A stretch of 64,000 nucleotides of DNA from Pseudomonadota bacterium (GCA_021325025.1 JAJPHZ010000035.1:248001-312000); one strand, 5' to 3'. Shown: positions 29,405 through 39,249, numbered from the stretch's first letter. Notes: generated by a model from the sequence alone, not told the origin. Translations and numbers: made by a program.

Positions 29405-30160
29405 CTAAGCCGCGGACATCTGCGGCCTGACCAGCCGGCCCAGCATGTTCGCGCGCAGCAGCGCCAGTTGCGGCGCCGCATTGACACATCGTTCATACCC
29501 AACCCCGAGCAAAAAGCTCAATCGCGAGAACGCCAGATAACTCGGCTCGGGCTCGATCATCCGCAACTCCGGCTCCGTGAAACCCGCGCGGATGGCGTGA
29601 TGGCGAATCGCGCCGGGAGTGTTGAGCCGGTAAAAGGTCGGCCAGGGATCGTGCGCGTCAGCCTGCAGGCCGCGGACGCGGTTGGCGATGCCGTGCAGGC
29701 GATTGGGCAGCAGGCGCGAAATGGCTGCGACGTAGTGATAGAGATTGGGCGTCCGAAAAAACATCGACGCGCCCGGTTTGAGGACGCGCCACGCCTCGCC
29801 CAAAAAGGCGCCGGGATCGCTGACGTGCTCCAGGCAATAGTCGCACACGATAATGTCAAAGCTGCAAGACTCCAGCGGCCACGGCATCCGATCCAAAAGC
29901 ACAAACCGGTCTAGGTCGGGATTGCCGGCGCAAGTCGGGTCAATGTCGGCGCCCACGACTTCGGCCACTGCGCCGCGCAGGTTGCGGCGCGAATCATTGG
30001 CTCCGGGGCCGCAGCCGAGGTCGAGCAGCATGGTCGTGCTGCCGATATGCTGGCGCACCCAGTTGTAGAAGGCCAACGTACCGTCCTTGGAATCGTCGGG
30101 ATAAAAACGGTGAAAAAACGCGGAATTTCTGACTACTCCCACATGAATCGCAGATAGCAT
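29405..30160 (-). CDS. Class I SAM-dependent methyltransferase
   Basis: A 251-residue methyltransferase. Motif I 'LLDLGCGPGAND' (about 45-56) binds SAM, 'VVGADIDPT' carries the acidic residue of motif II, and 'FDIIVCDYCLEHVSDP' followed by 'EAWRVLKPGASMFFRTPN' are motifs IV-VI of Methyltransf_11. The C-terminal 80 residues are a variable substrate region. Proteins of this shape often act on quinone precursors, sugars or lipids; the substrate is unknown. The gene is isolated, with a 167-base upstream gap separating it from a divergent membrane protein. Confidence 0.85.
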   Translation of the reverse strand: MLSAIHVGVVRNSAFFHRFYPDDSKDGTLAFYNWVRQHIGSTTMLLDLGCGPGANDSRRNLRGAVAEVVGADIDPTCAGNPDLDRFVLLDRMPWPLESCSFDIIVCDYCLEHVSDPGAFLGEAWRVLKPGASMFFRTPNLYHYVAAISRLLPNRLHGIANRVRGLQADAHDPWPTFYRLNTPGAIRHHAIRAGFTEPELRMIEPEPSYLAFSRLSFLLGVGYERCVNAAPQLALLRANMLGRLVRPQMSAA

Positions 30161-30327
30161 CGCGCGCGCTCGTTTGCAATCAACACTGCATCAACGGGCG
30201 ATGCGAGCGATCATCGGGTTTGGTCCCGCGCTGCGCGCCCGCGCGGGAAGTAACGCGGTGCGAGTTTGCGCCAAAAACAGGAACGAACCGGCCACTTTCT
30301 TTTTGCGCGCCGATAATATTGCCTTAT

Positions 30328-31035
30328 ATGCAGCCGAATCTGGCGACGATGGTATCAGGAAACAAAGAACCGGGCGGCCGGCTTGAACACGGCGAATGGG
30401 TGCTGCTGGAGGGCGAAGAACAAGCACTTCGCGATGGCGTTCACGTTAAAGAGCTTGGCGCGCGCCGAAACGGCCCCGGTCTTTTTTCAATCGCGTTGAT
30501 CATCGTGCTGCTGGCGATTATCGCCGCGGCCAGCGTGAGCGTTCCGCTGCTGGCGCTGCGCCCGTGGGTGGGCCCATGGAGCGGGCACGAGGAAGTCCTG
30601 GAGGGCTTGATGGCGGGACGTGCGATGAAGGTGCGCGTGGTGCTTAGAAACAGCGGCCGGACGCCTGCCACCAACCTGCGCGTCGCGGTTCGCTTGTTGA
30701 TCGGCGCTCCGCCTCCCGCCCCGTCGCCGCAACTTGACCAATGCGCACAGCCGGGTGCGCCATTGCCGCAAAGCATGCTGTTCCCCGACGCCACTTATTC
30801 CACCAACGCGGCAACCCAACAGGAAATCGACGATGACACGGTTGCGGCCGTGCTACGCAGCGACAAGACCGTCTATCTGGCGGGCTGCGCCCGGTACGAA
30901 GACGCCATCCTGCCCTGGCTGCATCCAGGCCCGCACCAGACGCATTTCTGCCTGATGCTGGTGCCGACCAGCGCCGGCAACAACGGGGTGCTGGGCAGCT
31001 TCGTGGACTGCCCAGCGGGGAACTCCGTGGATTGA
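30328..31035 (+). CDS. Single-pass membrane protein of unknown function
   Basis: A 235-residue protein. From the ATG at 30328 it has a cytoplasmic acidic N-terminus, one strong membrane helix 'SIALIIVLLAIIAAASVSVP' and an extracytoplasmic domain of about 160 residues. That domain contains 'AMKVRVVLRNSGRTPATNLR', the kind of beta-sandwich opening seen in proteins with an immunoglobulin-like CARDB or DUF-type fold. Four cysteines follow. The start is uncertain because there is no clear SD; an ATG at 30349 is possible. I do not recognise a family. Confidence 0.65.
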   Translation: MQPNLATMVSGNKEPGGRLEHGEWVLLEGEEQALRDGVHVKELGARRNGPGLFSIALIIVLLAIIAAASVSVPLLALRPWVGPWSGHEEVLEGLMAGRAMKVRVVLRNSGRTPATNLRVAVRLLIGAPPPAPSPQLDQCAQPGAPLPQSMLFPDATYSTNAATQQEIDDDTVAAVLRSDKTVYLAGCARYEDAILPWLHPGPHQTHFCLMLVPTSAGNNGVLGSFVDCPAGNSVD

Positions 31036-31132
31036 ACGCCCGAGCGCCTGTCCTACCAATCCCAAGAACATCAGTTGATGGCGCATCGCCAGCAGCCCAA
31101 GCTAGCGCGTCGATCGGCCGCGAAGTCGCCTC

Positions 31133-32819
31133 TCAACAACATCGGGCCGTGGCTTGGGCAATGCGGTGCATCAGGGGCAGGTCGCGCAGGGGAACCTCCT
31201 CCGCCATGCTGCGCGCGAGGATTGCCAAATGCTCCCAGGGCAGGGAAGGCGCGGCGCTTCCTTCATCCATAGCGCCGTCAGCGTAAATCGCTCAGCCCAA
31301 ATCTCTCGGCGCTTTTCCAGAATCTGATCGATGATTTTGTCGCCGATGAATTTTTCGGAGCGATGTCCGAACCGATCGAACAAATCCTCGACCTCCTGGC
31401 CTTCTTCAACCCACGACCGCGTCCATTGCCCGCGCATCCCCCACTTCGCGCTGGTGGCGATGATTTGATTGATTGAAGCGGGTTGGAGCAATTCGCTGCG
31501 CACCTCGCCAATCAGGCCCGCCAGCATCTCGCGCCAGCCCGATTCGGGCTGCCATTGCGCGGCCTGCACAATTTCGGCCACCTGAAGCAGGCGCGCGGGC
31601 GGCGGTGCGATATCGGCGCAGGCCGGGCGCAGGTAGTAACCCACCATCCGGTCCAGGTAGGCGCGCGACACGGCAAGCAAATGCACGCCGCTGGACTGTT
31701 CGCTGAGCATCTCCTTTATGTCGCCTATGGGTTGCGGGTCGCTCGTCCATGCCTCCGCAACGCCCCAGCCCTGCTTGAACAACAGGGCCGAAAGGCGGTG
31801 GCCGCCTTCAGCTTTGGTGACCACCATCGCCATCTGCGCGCCGGCGCCGTCGGGAGGCGAGGCGAGAATTTCGGTCATCCTGACGCCCGGTGCCCACTGC
31901 GCACATTCGACACCGGGCAGGCGCGCCGCCCCGACGGCTCGCTCGATAGGCTCGCGTCAGCCTCCGGCAGCCATCGGCAAACCGCAATCAGCCGGCGCAG
32001 CGTTGATGGCGTAACGGCGTCAGGGGTTTCGGCCAGCACCGCGGCGACCATGCCGCGCAATTAAGAGTCGGCGTTGAGCACGCCCAGCGCGGCGCCTTCT
32101 CTCATCACGGCCTGCGGCATCCCCCGCAACGCCCGGATCGCATCGCGGTTTGCGGCGCCGCCGCCCACATGCAGGTTGGCGTACAGTGCGTCGTGGATCA
32201 TGAAGGGGTCTTCGTCGCATTCGGCAGCAATCTCGGCGGCCAGCGCGGCCGGGTCCGTCCCGTCGGTTTGGCGTTGGACGATCTCGTCGCAAACGGCCAA
32301 GACCTCCGCGCCCGGCTGCATCTGTTCCTCGACCATGCCGTTGACGATCGCGATGACCTGCTCAACCGAAGCTTCGCCGCCGCGGACCGCATCGATGAGC
32401 CTGTGATCGAGTTGCCGGCGCAACTGCTCGGCCCAGTCGTAGCGATGCTCCAAGCCGACGCGCAAAACGTTCAACTCGGCACCCAGCAGGAAGTAATAGG
32501 CGTCGGCCAGTTCCTCGTCTTCCTTTCCAGGCGCCGCATTTGCGGTCTCCAGAAAGCCGTCGAGGAAAACCAACAAACACTCTGGAGAACCTGCTAGGAA
32601 GTCCCGCGACTGTTTGTCGAGTGCCGCATTGCCCCTGTCCGCGATCATCGCGGCCAGCCGGTGCGCAGCGCTGGCGACCGGATCACTTTGCTTTTGCCCG
32701 AAAAACTCCGACTCCGTTTCAAACAGTTCTTTCTGAAGGGCGTCGGTTTCCTTCGTACAGCAGCGCTTGAATTTGCGCCCGCTGCCGCATGGGCAGGGCT
32801 GATTGCGGCCAACCTTCAT
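31133..32819 (-). pseudogene. SEC-C motif protein gene broken by one stop and two frameshifts
   Basis: The intact front (32819-32061, 252 residues) begins with the zinc-binding SEC-C motif 'RNQPCPCGSGRKFKRCC' at residues 5-21 and ends at a TAA (32061-32063). Beyond that stop the same frame continues with coding-like sequence ('DAVTPSTLRRLIAVCRWLPE'). Near 31950-31960 the coherent frame changes ('REPIERAVGAARLPGVECAQ'), running on through 'LLAVSRAYLDRMVGYYL'. Near 31231-31250 it changes again to 'PWEHLAILARSMAEEVPLRD' and stops at 31133. Read through, this gives one long protein of about 560 residues. As I recall the family, SEC-C proteins with this long C-terminal part exist as single genes. 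Three sequence errors are possible; decay is simpler. The front part alone may still be expressed. Confidence 0.7.
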
Positions 32820-32952
32820 CGTGGCGCCTCCACTCGTGATCGCAATCTACGCGCCTGGAACCGCATCCGGAAGTTGGCCGGCTTCCAATTGCCCACACAC
32901 CCGCCTGTGCAAAAACGTCAGGCGGGCAATGGCGTCCGGACAACGAAGAAAT

Positions 32953-33771
32953 TCACGCGGCGGGCGATTTTGATGCGCCTGGCGCGGGCATCAACCGCTC
33001 GCGCAGGAACGCAATGGTGCGCTCCAGCGCGGCGCGAGTCGGTTGGCCGGCCTCGTCGATCAGATGGTTGGTCAGTACGCTGTGGGGCGGTTTGGGTGCG
33101 GCCGGGTTGGCGTACTTCGGGTCGATCTCGATCCCCTCGAAAGCGCCGCCGAACTCCCGGCGCAGACTCTCGAACCGGTCCGCCGGGCAGGTCGGGTCGC
33201 CGTGGAAGCGCAGGCCCAGGATGCGTGCACCCTGTTCGTCGATCTTCTGATGCGCCGCCGCCAGTTCTTCGGCCGAGGCATGCAGCGCCCCCTTTCTTGA
33301 CGACGTGATCGGCATCGGCAGCGACGGCTGCGAGAGCACCGGCGCGAGCGTCGGAGAATTGAGCATCATGGCCAGCGCAAAGTTGCCGGTCAGGCACATC
33401 CCGACCGCGCCGACTCCCGGTCCCCCGCATCGCGCATGCGCATCGCGGGCCAGTGCGCGCAGCCAATCGACGATCGGGCTTGACGCGTTGGCAGCCAGCA
33501 CGTGGAATTCGCGGCTGATACAGCATCGCGCGAACGTCGACAGCAAATAACCCATCGAGACCGGCTTCATCGGGACGCCAAACAGATTGGGCAGGTAAAC
33601 GGCAAAGCCCGCATCGGCGACGCGGTTGGCAAAAGCGGCGACCTGCGGCGTGATGCCGGGCACCTCGTGGATGACGATCACCGCCGGCCCACTGCTGGCG
33701 CGCACGAACACGTCGCGGGTCTTGCCGTCAAAGGTAAACTGGGTTGCGCTGAAGTTTGGTACTTGCTCCAT
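32953..33771 (-). CDS. Dienelactone hydrolase family protein
   Basis: A 272-residue alpha/beta-hydrolase. The nucleophile elbow is 'GAVGMCLTGNFAL', with Cys in place of Ser as in dienelactone hydrolases. 'VIVIHEVPGI' carries the conserved Glu, and 'SVLTNHLIDEAG' contains the likely catalytic His. DLH enzymes open lactone rings in aromatic degradation; many homologues act on other esters. It follows the CoA-transferase at 33790 by 18 bases on the same strand, so they may form one transcript with the TPR gene upstream. Confidence 0.88.
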   Translation of the reverse strand: MEQVPNFSATQFTFDGKTRDVFVRASSGPAVIVIHEVPGITPQVAAFANRVADAGFAVYLPNLFGVPMKPVSMGYLLSTFARCCISREFHVLAANASSPIVDWLRALARDAHARCGGPGVGAVGMCLTGNFALAMMLNSPTLAPVLSQPSLPMPITSSRKGALHASAEELAAAHQKIDEQGARILGLRFHGDPTCPADRFESLRREFGGAFEGIEIDPKYANPAAPKPPHSVLTNHLIDEAGQPTRAALERTIAFLRERLMPAPGASKSPAA

Positions 33772-33789
33772 TGCGCTGGCGGCTCAAAG

Positions 33790-35010
33790 TCACCCGATTG
33801 CGCCCTGCTCCTTCAGCCGCCCGATGTTCTCCCACGTCAAGCCCATCTCCAGCAGCACCTCTTCGGTGTGCTGACCGAGCTCGGGCGAGCAGGAGCGGAT
33901 GTTCCACGGCGTGCGGTCGAAGTCCACGGGTGCGGGGACGATCTCCTTGTCGCCCTCGGGCGTATTGATTTTGGCGAACGCGCCCGCCGCGCGCATCTGG
34001 GGGTCCTGGAGCGCTTCGTGCACGTTCTGAACCGGGCACCACCAGACGCCCTCGCGGTCGAAGATCGCCGCCCATTCCGACAGCGGACGCCTGGCAAATT
34101 CCACATCCAGCAGCGCCATCAGCTCGCCGGCGTTTTTGGTGCGCGCACCCAGCGAGTCGTAGCGCGGATCTTTCTCCAGTTCCGGACGCCCAATGGAACG
34201 GCACACCGCGGGCCAGATGCGGTCGCCTTGCAGGCCCAGCAGGTAGAACCATTTGCGATTGGCATCGCGGTAGCAACTGATCATCGGATTGAAGCTCTGT
34301 GTGCGGCTGCGCTGACCCGAGGGCGGATAGCCGAACATCACCTGGTTGAAGCTGTGGCTTACACAAAACGCGCCGGTGCGCAGCAGCGAGGTCGAGACGA
34401 GCTGGCCCTCGCCGGTGAATTGACGCGCGACCAACGCGGCACAGGCGCCGCTGGCGGTGGCGAAGGCGGTATAGTAGTCGCCGAACGCGCCAGTGCGCAT
34501 CAGCGGCTCGACCTCCTCGGTGAGCAGCGTCGCACCTACGCCGGCGCGCGCGAAGAACGCGCCGATATCATAGGCAGGCCGATCGACGTCGGGACCCTCA
34601 AGGCCGTAGCCGGTCAGATGACAGTAGATAAGACGCGGGAAGCGCGCGTGCAGATGCGCGTAATCAACCTTCAGGCGCTCCAGCGCCTGGCGGCGGACGT
34701 TGGTCAGGAAGATATCGGCCCTGGCGATCAAATCGTAGGCGAGCTTAAGCCCGTGCTCGTTCTTCAGGTCGATCACCACGCTGCGCTTGTTGCGGTTGGC
34801 AACAAAGAAGTTGTGGTTGATCATCCCTTCGGGGCGGCGTCCGGGCTGGATGTTCAGCGCGCGATAGGGATCGCCGTCGGGCGGCTCGATCTTGATCACA
34901 TCGGCGCCCCAGTCAGCCAGTATCCCGCCCGCCATCGGCCCCGCCGCCCACGCGGCTACCTCCACGACTTTGATTCCACGCAGCGGACCCGTCGCACCTT
35001 CCTGACCCAT
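33790..35010 (-). CDS. CaiB/BaiF family (family III) CoA-transferase
   Basis: A full-length 406-residue family III CoA-transferase: 'GIKVVEVAAWAAGPMAGGIL' opens the Rossmann-like domain and 'DWGADVIKIEPPDGDPYR' follows. 'NRNKRSVVIDLKNEHG' and 'CHLTGYGLEGPDVDRPAYD' are further blocks; the final Asp of the last one is the position that carries the CoA thioester intermediate. The C-terminal half has 'VWWCPVQNVHEALQDPQMRA'. The start at 35010 has AAGGAG upstream. It would transfer CoA between carboxylic acids; substrate unknown. It is followed by a DLH-family hydrolase. Confidence 0.94.
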   Translation of the reverse strand: MGQEGATGPLRGIKVVEVAAWAAGPMAGGILADWGADVIKIEPPDGDPYRALNIQPGRRPEGMINHNFFVANRNKRSVVIDLKNEHGLKLAYDLIARADIFLTNVRRQALERLKVDYAHLHARFPRLIYCHLTGYGLEGPDVDRPAYDIGAFFARAGVGATLLTEEVEPLMRTGAFGDYYTAFATASGACAALVARQFTGEGQLVSTSLLRTGAFCVSHSFNQVMFGYPPSGQRSRTQSFNPMISCYRDANRKWFYLLGLQGDRIWPAVCRSIGRPELEKDPRYDSLGARTKNAGELMALLDVEFARRPLSEWAAIFDREGVWWCPVQNVHEALQDPQMRAAGAFAKINTPEGDKEIVPAPVDFDRTPWNIRSCSPELGQHTEEVLLEMGLTWENIGRLKEQGAIG

Positions 35011-35047
35011 CGCTTGCTCCTTGTTCAGCGCAATTTGATTCGAAGCC

Positions 35048-36190
35048 TCATTTCGACACCGTCTCCATCACCTGGCCGGTGGCGGCGTCGGCGATCTGCA
35101 ATTCAAAGGTTCCGTCGATGTGATACGTCTTTTTGGCGTCTTCGATTCCCGCACCGATGTCGCTCAGGAATTTCTGGCGTGCAAAGGGCGGCATCGCCTC
35201 CATTGGAAAATTGTTCATCAGCACGGTGGCCTTGGTGCTGGAATCCCACCTGACCGACTCGACCTTGGGCCCCGCAAAGGGCAGCCCGCGCACCATCGAT
35301 TCGATCCGGCCTCGAAACGAATTGGGCGCCGCAGCACCCTGCTGCGACGGCGCGCCGGATGCGCCGCCCGCCGCCGCCATCTGCGCGCCACCGCCCAGCT
35401 TGGCCAGCAGTTCGTTGATGCGCGCCTTGGCGTCCTGATCGGGTGCGGACTTCAGCGCCTGGTTGAGCGCGTCGCGTGCCTTGACGGCGTCATTCATCGC
35501 GCCATACGCCACGCCCATATTGAAATACGCATCGAAGAAGCCGGGTTTGATCGAAATCGCCTTCTGGTAGCGCTTGATCGCCTGGTCGGGGTTGCCCGTG
35601 TACAGATACATCGTGCCGAGGTCGGTCTGCACGTCGGGGTCGTCGGGTTTTTGCTTGAGGTAATGCTCATAGGCGGCGATCGCCTCGTCATACTTCTGGC
35701 GGTCGTAATTGAGATTGCCGATTCCGCGCAGCGCTTCGAGGTTATCGGGAGCAAGCTGCAGGACATGGCCGTAAGCGTCGGACGCCAGCCGGTAGTATGC
35801 CGGGTCAAACAATGAGGCGCGCAGCGCCACGCTACCCAGCCGGTTCCACAGCGCGATGTCCTTGGGCTGTTTTTTCGCCTGCGCCTGGAGGTTGCTGATG
35901 AACTCGCGCGCCTTGGCCGGCAATTCGACCTGCGGATGGCCGGGCGGCAGGTTGGCCGCCGTCTGCGCACCCTGCTGCTGCGCCTGCACCTTGTCATGCT
36001 GGCGAATCAGCACGCCCGCCGCCGCAAGCCCCATTATCAGCACGCCGAGGAAAACCGCGGCAAACCCCGGCGGAATTCGAAGCGCGGCGCGCCGGGGCGC
36101 GGGCGCCGACAAGGTCAACGGCTGACCGCAGTTGACGCAAAATTTGGCCTCCGGTTGAACCGGCGAGCCGCATTCAGGACAAAATTTCAT
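35048..36190 (-). CDS. Membrane-anchored zinc-ribbon and TPR protein
   Basis: A 380-residue protein from the ATG at 36190. It opens with a zinc ribbon ('MKFCPECGSPVQPEAKFCVN', CPxC...CxxC), then a membrane helix at about 40-63 ('FAAVFLGVLIMGLAAAGVLI'). A TPR domain of about five repeats follows (roughly 90-275, for example 'PDNLEALRGIGNLNYDRQKY'), then a C-terminal domain of about 90 residues ending 'FELQIADAATGQVMETVSK'. TPRs are protein-interaction modules, so a scaffold or assembly role in the envelope is a guess. It lies 37 bases upstream of the CoA-transferase. Confidence 0.85.
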   Translation of the reverse strand: MKFCPECGSPVQPEAKFCVNCGQPLTLSAPAPRRAALRIPPGFAAVFLGVLIMGLAAAGVLIRQHDKVQAQQQGAQTAANLPPGHPQVELPAKAREFISNLQAQAKKQPKDIALWNRLGSVALRASLFDPAYYRLASDAYGHVLQLAPDNLEALRGIGNLNYDRQKYDEAIAAYEHYLKQKPDDPDVQTDLGTMYLYTGNPDQAIKRYQKAISIKPGFFDAYFNMGVAYGAMNDAVKARDALNQALKSAPDQDAKARINELLAKLGGGAQMAAAGGASGAPSQQGAAAPNSFRGRIESMVRGLPFAGPKVESVRWDSSTKATVLMNNFPMEAMPPFARQKFLSDIGAGIEDAKKTYHIDGTFELQIADAATGQVMETVSK

Positions 36191-36353
36191 CGCAGCATCA
36201 TTTCCCGTTTCACCCCAGCATACCAGCCGGGCGCATCGTCGGAGAATCGCCCCGCGGGCGGTTGGCAAAGCGCCCCGACAGACTCGGTGGCGGAAATCCG
36301 GCGCGATGTTCTATGCTGGCGAAACCAACCTCTGTCATCAAAGGAGAATTGCC

Positions 36354-37004
36354 ATGCAGCTTTACGATGCGCTCGGTCCCAACCCTCGCGCCGCGCGGAT
36401 GTACCTGGCCGAGAAGGGAATTTCCATCCCCACCAAGCCGATCGACCTGATGGGCGCCGAGAACCGCAAACCGCCCTACACCGACCGCAATCCGGGCGGC
36501 CAGTTGCCCGCCCTGGAGTTGGACAATGGCAAATGCCTGGGCGAGACGGTGGCGATCTTCGAGTACCTGGAAGAGAAGTTTCCCAATCCGCCCCTGATCG
36601 GCACCACGCCCGAGGAACGCGCCGAAACGCGCCAATGGCAGCGGCGCGTCGAGCTGAATATCACCGAGCACGTGTATAACTCCTTCCGCTACAGCGAAGG
36701 AATCGCGATGTTCAAAGATCGCATCAAGGTGATTCCCGAGGCAGCGCAGGGGCTGAAGGAGCTCGTACAGGAGCGCTTGATGTGGCTGGACGGCCTGATG
36801 AACGGCAATCAGTTCATCGTCGGCAACCGCTTCACCATCGCCGACATCATCCTGTATTGCGCGCTGGACTTCGCCGCCTCGGTCGGACGCCAGCTGCCCG
36901 AGGGCGCCAAATGGCTGCCCGGATGGATGGAGCGCGTCGCCGCGCGTCCCAGTGCCACCGCCAGCCTGCATCCGCTGGCGGCCAGGGCGAAGGTCCGCGG
37001 CTGA
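36354..37004 (+). CDS. Glutathione S-transferase family protein
   Basis: A 216-residue GST-type protein. The ATG at 36354 follows AAAGGAG. The N-terminal thioredoxin-fold domain has 'NPRAARMYLAEKGI' and the cis-proline/Ser-binding stretch 'NPGGQLPALELDNGKCLGET'. The C-terminal helical domain has 'QFIVGNRFTIADIILYCALD', the usual N-capping box (S/T-x-x-D). GSTs attach glutathione to electrophiles or act as isomerases. No Cys or Ser catalytic residue is obvious at the N-terminus. It lies just upstream of the tandem ADHs. Confidence 0.92.
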   Translation: MQLYDALGPNPRAARMYLAEKGISIPTKPIDLMGAENRKPPYTDRNPGGQLPALELDNGKCLGETVAIFEYLEEKFPNPPLIGTTPEERAETRQWQRRVELNITEHVYNSFRYSEGIAMFKDRIKVIPEAAQGLKELVQERLMWLDGLMNGNQFIVGNRFTIADIILYCALDFAASVGRQLPEGAKWLPGWMERVAARPSATASLHPLAARAKVRG

Positions 37005-37143
37005 ATCTTCCTTCTTCCCTCCCCCAGCCACATCCCTTGCGGCCTGGGGCCGCCTCTTGCGTCTCGGCATCGGAGTATGGTGTTTAGCTTCGAGGCGGCC
37101 CAGGGCCGCCTTGAAACGAAAAATCAAGCGAGGTGCGCACGTC

Positions 37144-38178
37144 ATGAAAGCATTGGTGATGGAAGCAGTGGGCAAACCGATGGTGGTCAAGGACTGGCCC
37201 GAGCCCGAATGTCCCGCCGACGGCGCCGTCGTGCGCGTCGAAGCCAGTGGTATCTGCCGCTCCGACTGGCACATCTGGCAGGGCGACTGGACGTGGGTCG
37301 GATTCCAGATGCCGATGCCGATCATCCTCGGCCACGAATTTGCCGGCGTGGTCGAGGAAGTGGGCAAGGAGGTCAAGACCCTCAAGCCCGGTACGCGCGT
37401 GGTGGTGCCGCTCTCCCAGGGATGCGGCGTGTGCGAGGACTGCCGCACCGGCCATTCCAACCAATGCTTCGGCGCGGGCGCGGGCGGCTATGCCCGCTAC
37501 GGCGTGCTCAGCCATGCCGACTTCAACTCCGTGCCGCTGCCCGACAGCGTCGATTTCGTCGAGGCGTCGTCGATGGGGTGCCGCTACGTGACCGCCTTCC
37601 ACGGCATCCTCGACCAAGGCCAGGTCAAGGCCGACGAATCGGTGGTGATCTACGGATGCGGCGGCGTGGGGCTGTCGGCCGTGCAGATCGCCTCGTCGCT
37701 GGGCGCGCGGGTGATCGCGGTGGACCTCGACGACCGCAAGCTGGAGCTGGCCAAGCGGGTGGGCGCCTCCGACGTGATCAACGGCCGCAAGACCGACCCG
37801 GTCAAGGCGGTAATCGACCTGACGCACGGCGGCGCCAACGTCAGCATCGACGCCCTGGGCATCGCGACCACCTGCCGCAACGCGGTGGCCAGCCTGCGCA
37901 AGCGCGGCCGCCACGTCCAGATCGGGCTCACCACGCAGGGCGAGAAGGGCGAGGTCGCGCTGCCGGTTGACCAGATTGTATTTAAGGAAATACAGTTTGT
38001 CGGCTCGCTGGCGATGCAGTCCTTCCGCTATCCGGCGATGCTGAGCATGGTGGAGCGCGGACGGCTGCAGCCCAAAAAGCTCATCACCGAGACGATTCCG
38101 CTGGAAAAGGCGTTTGGCGTCATCGAGCAGATGTCAAAGTTCGAAAACGTCGGCATCAGCGTAATCAACCAGTTCTAG
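37144..38178 (+). CDS. Zinc-dependent alcohol dehydrogenase, copy 1
   Basis: A 344-residue MDR-family dehydrogenase. Catalytic zinc ligands are in 'SGICRSDWH' and the GHE motif 'ILGHEFAGVVEEVG'. The structural zinc has four cysteines in 'CGVCEDCRTGHSNQC', and the NAD-binding loop is 'YGCGGVGLSAVQIA'. The class oxidises alcohols or reduces aldehydes with NAD(P). It is followed 33 bases later by a second, nearly identical gene, a clear tandem duplication. A long perfect DNA match occurs around the GHE-proximal 'EEVGKEVKTLKPG' coding region. Confidence 0.94.
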   Translation: MKALVMEAVGKPMVVKDWPEPECPADGAVVRVEASGICRSDWHIWQGDWTWVGFQMPMPIILGHEFAGVVEEVGKEVKTLKPGTRVVVPLSQGCGVCEDCRTGHSNQCFGAGAGGYARYGVLSHADFNSVPLPDSVDFVEASSMGCRYVTAFHGILDQGQVKADESVVIYGCGGVGLSAVQIASSLGARVIAVDLDDRKLELAKRVGASDVINGRKTDPVKAVIDLTHGGANVSIDALGIATTCRNAVASLRKRGRHVQIGLTTQGEKGEVALPVDQIVFKEIQFVGSLAMQSFRYPAMLSMVERGRLQPKKLITETIPLEKAFGVIEQMSKFENVGISVINQF

Positions 38179-38211
38179 CTCAAGGTCCAGCGATTGCGAG
38201 GTAATGGCGCG

Positions 38212-39249
38212 ATGAAAGCGTTGGTAATGGAAGCGGTCGGCCGGCCGATGGAAGTCAAGGAGATGCCTCAGCCCACGCTGCGGCCCGACGGCGCGATTGT
38301 ACGCGTGGAAGGCAGCGGTATCTGCCGCTCCGACTGGCATCTGTGGCAGGGCGACTGGACCTGGCTGGGTTTTGCGCAGCGCCTGCCGACCGTGCTGGGG
38401 CACGAGTTCGCCGGAGTGGTCGAGGAAGTGGGCAAGGAGGTCAAGACCCTCAAGCCCGGCACGCGTGTGGTGGTGCCGCTCTCCCAGGGCTGCGGCGTGT
38501 GCGAGGACTGCCGCGATGGGCACTCCAACCTGTGCTCCAAAAGCCTGACCGGCGGCGGCTATGCGCGCTACGCGCGCCTCAATCGCGCCGACATCAATGC
38601 CGTGCCGCTGCCCGACTCGGTGGGGTTCGAGGAGGCGGCGTCGATGGGATGCCGTTACGTGACCGCCTATCACGGCATCATGGACCAGGGGCAAGTCAAG
38701 GCCGACGAGTCGGTGGTGGTGTACGGATGCGGTGGCGTGGGGCTGTCGGCGATCCAGATCGCAGCGGCGGTCGGCGCGCGGGTGATCGCGGTGGACCTCG
38801 ACGACCGCAAGCTGGAGTTGGCGAAGCGGGTCGGCGCGGCTGACGCCGTCAACGGCCGGAAAACCGATCCGGTCAAGGCCGTGATGGACCTGACGCACGG
38901 CGGCGCCAACGTCAGCGTCGACGCACTGGGCATCGCCGCCACCTGCCGCAACGCGGTGGCCAGCCTGCGCAAACGCGGCCGCCACGTCCAGATCGGCCTG
39001 ACCACGCAGGGCGAGAAGGGCGACGTCGCGCTGCCGGTCGATCAGATCGTATTCAAGGAAATCCGGCTCACCGGCTCGCTGGCCATCCAGTCCCATCGCT
39101 ACCCGGCGATGCTCGACATGGTCGAGCGCGGCCGCCTCGCCCCGCGTCAACTGATTACCGAGACCATCCCGATCGAAAAGGCGTTCAGCGTGATCGAGAA
39201 AATGTCGAACTTCGAAAACGTCGGCATCAGCGTGATCAATCAGTTCTGA
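38212..39249 (+). CDS. Zinc-dependent alcohol dehydrogenase, copy 2
   Basis: A 345-residue paralogue of the gene just upstream, with every zinc ligand and the Rossmann motif 'YGCGGVGLSAIQIA' conserved. Differences cluster in the N-terminal 70 residues, in a two-residue change near 'SKSLTGGGYARYARL' and in the last third; the rest is almost the same. This suggests duplication followed by substrate-pocket divergence or gene conversion. A 10-base-stem hairpin follows at 39275. A TetR gene converges from the other side. Confidence 0.94.
   Translation: MKALVMEAVGRPMEVKEMPQPTLRPDGAIVRVEGSGICRSDWHLWQGDWTWLGFAQRLPTVLGHEFAGVVEEVGKEVKTLKPGTRVVVPLSQGCGVCEDCRDGHSNLCSKSLTGGGYARYARLNRADINAVPLPDSVGFEEAASMGCRYVTAYHGIMDQGQVKADESVVVYGCGGVGLSAIQIAAAVGARVIAVDLDDRKLELAKRVGAADAVNGRKTDPVKAVMDLTHGGANVSVDALGIAATCRNAVASLRKRGRHVQIGLTTQGEKGDVALPVDQIVFKEIRLTGSLAIQSHRYPAMLDMVERGRLAPRQLITETIPIEKAFSVIEKMSNFENVGISVINQF

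Noticed and set aside
31875..32060. Independent small gene between the SEC-C front and rear parts
   Set aside because: It continues in the same frame directly after the TAA and its end runs into non-family sequence where the downstream frame takes over, which fits decay of one gene better.
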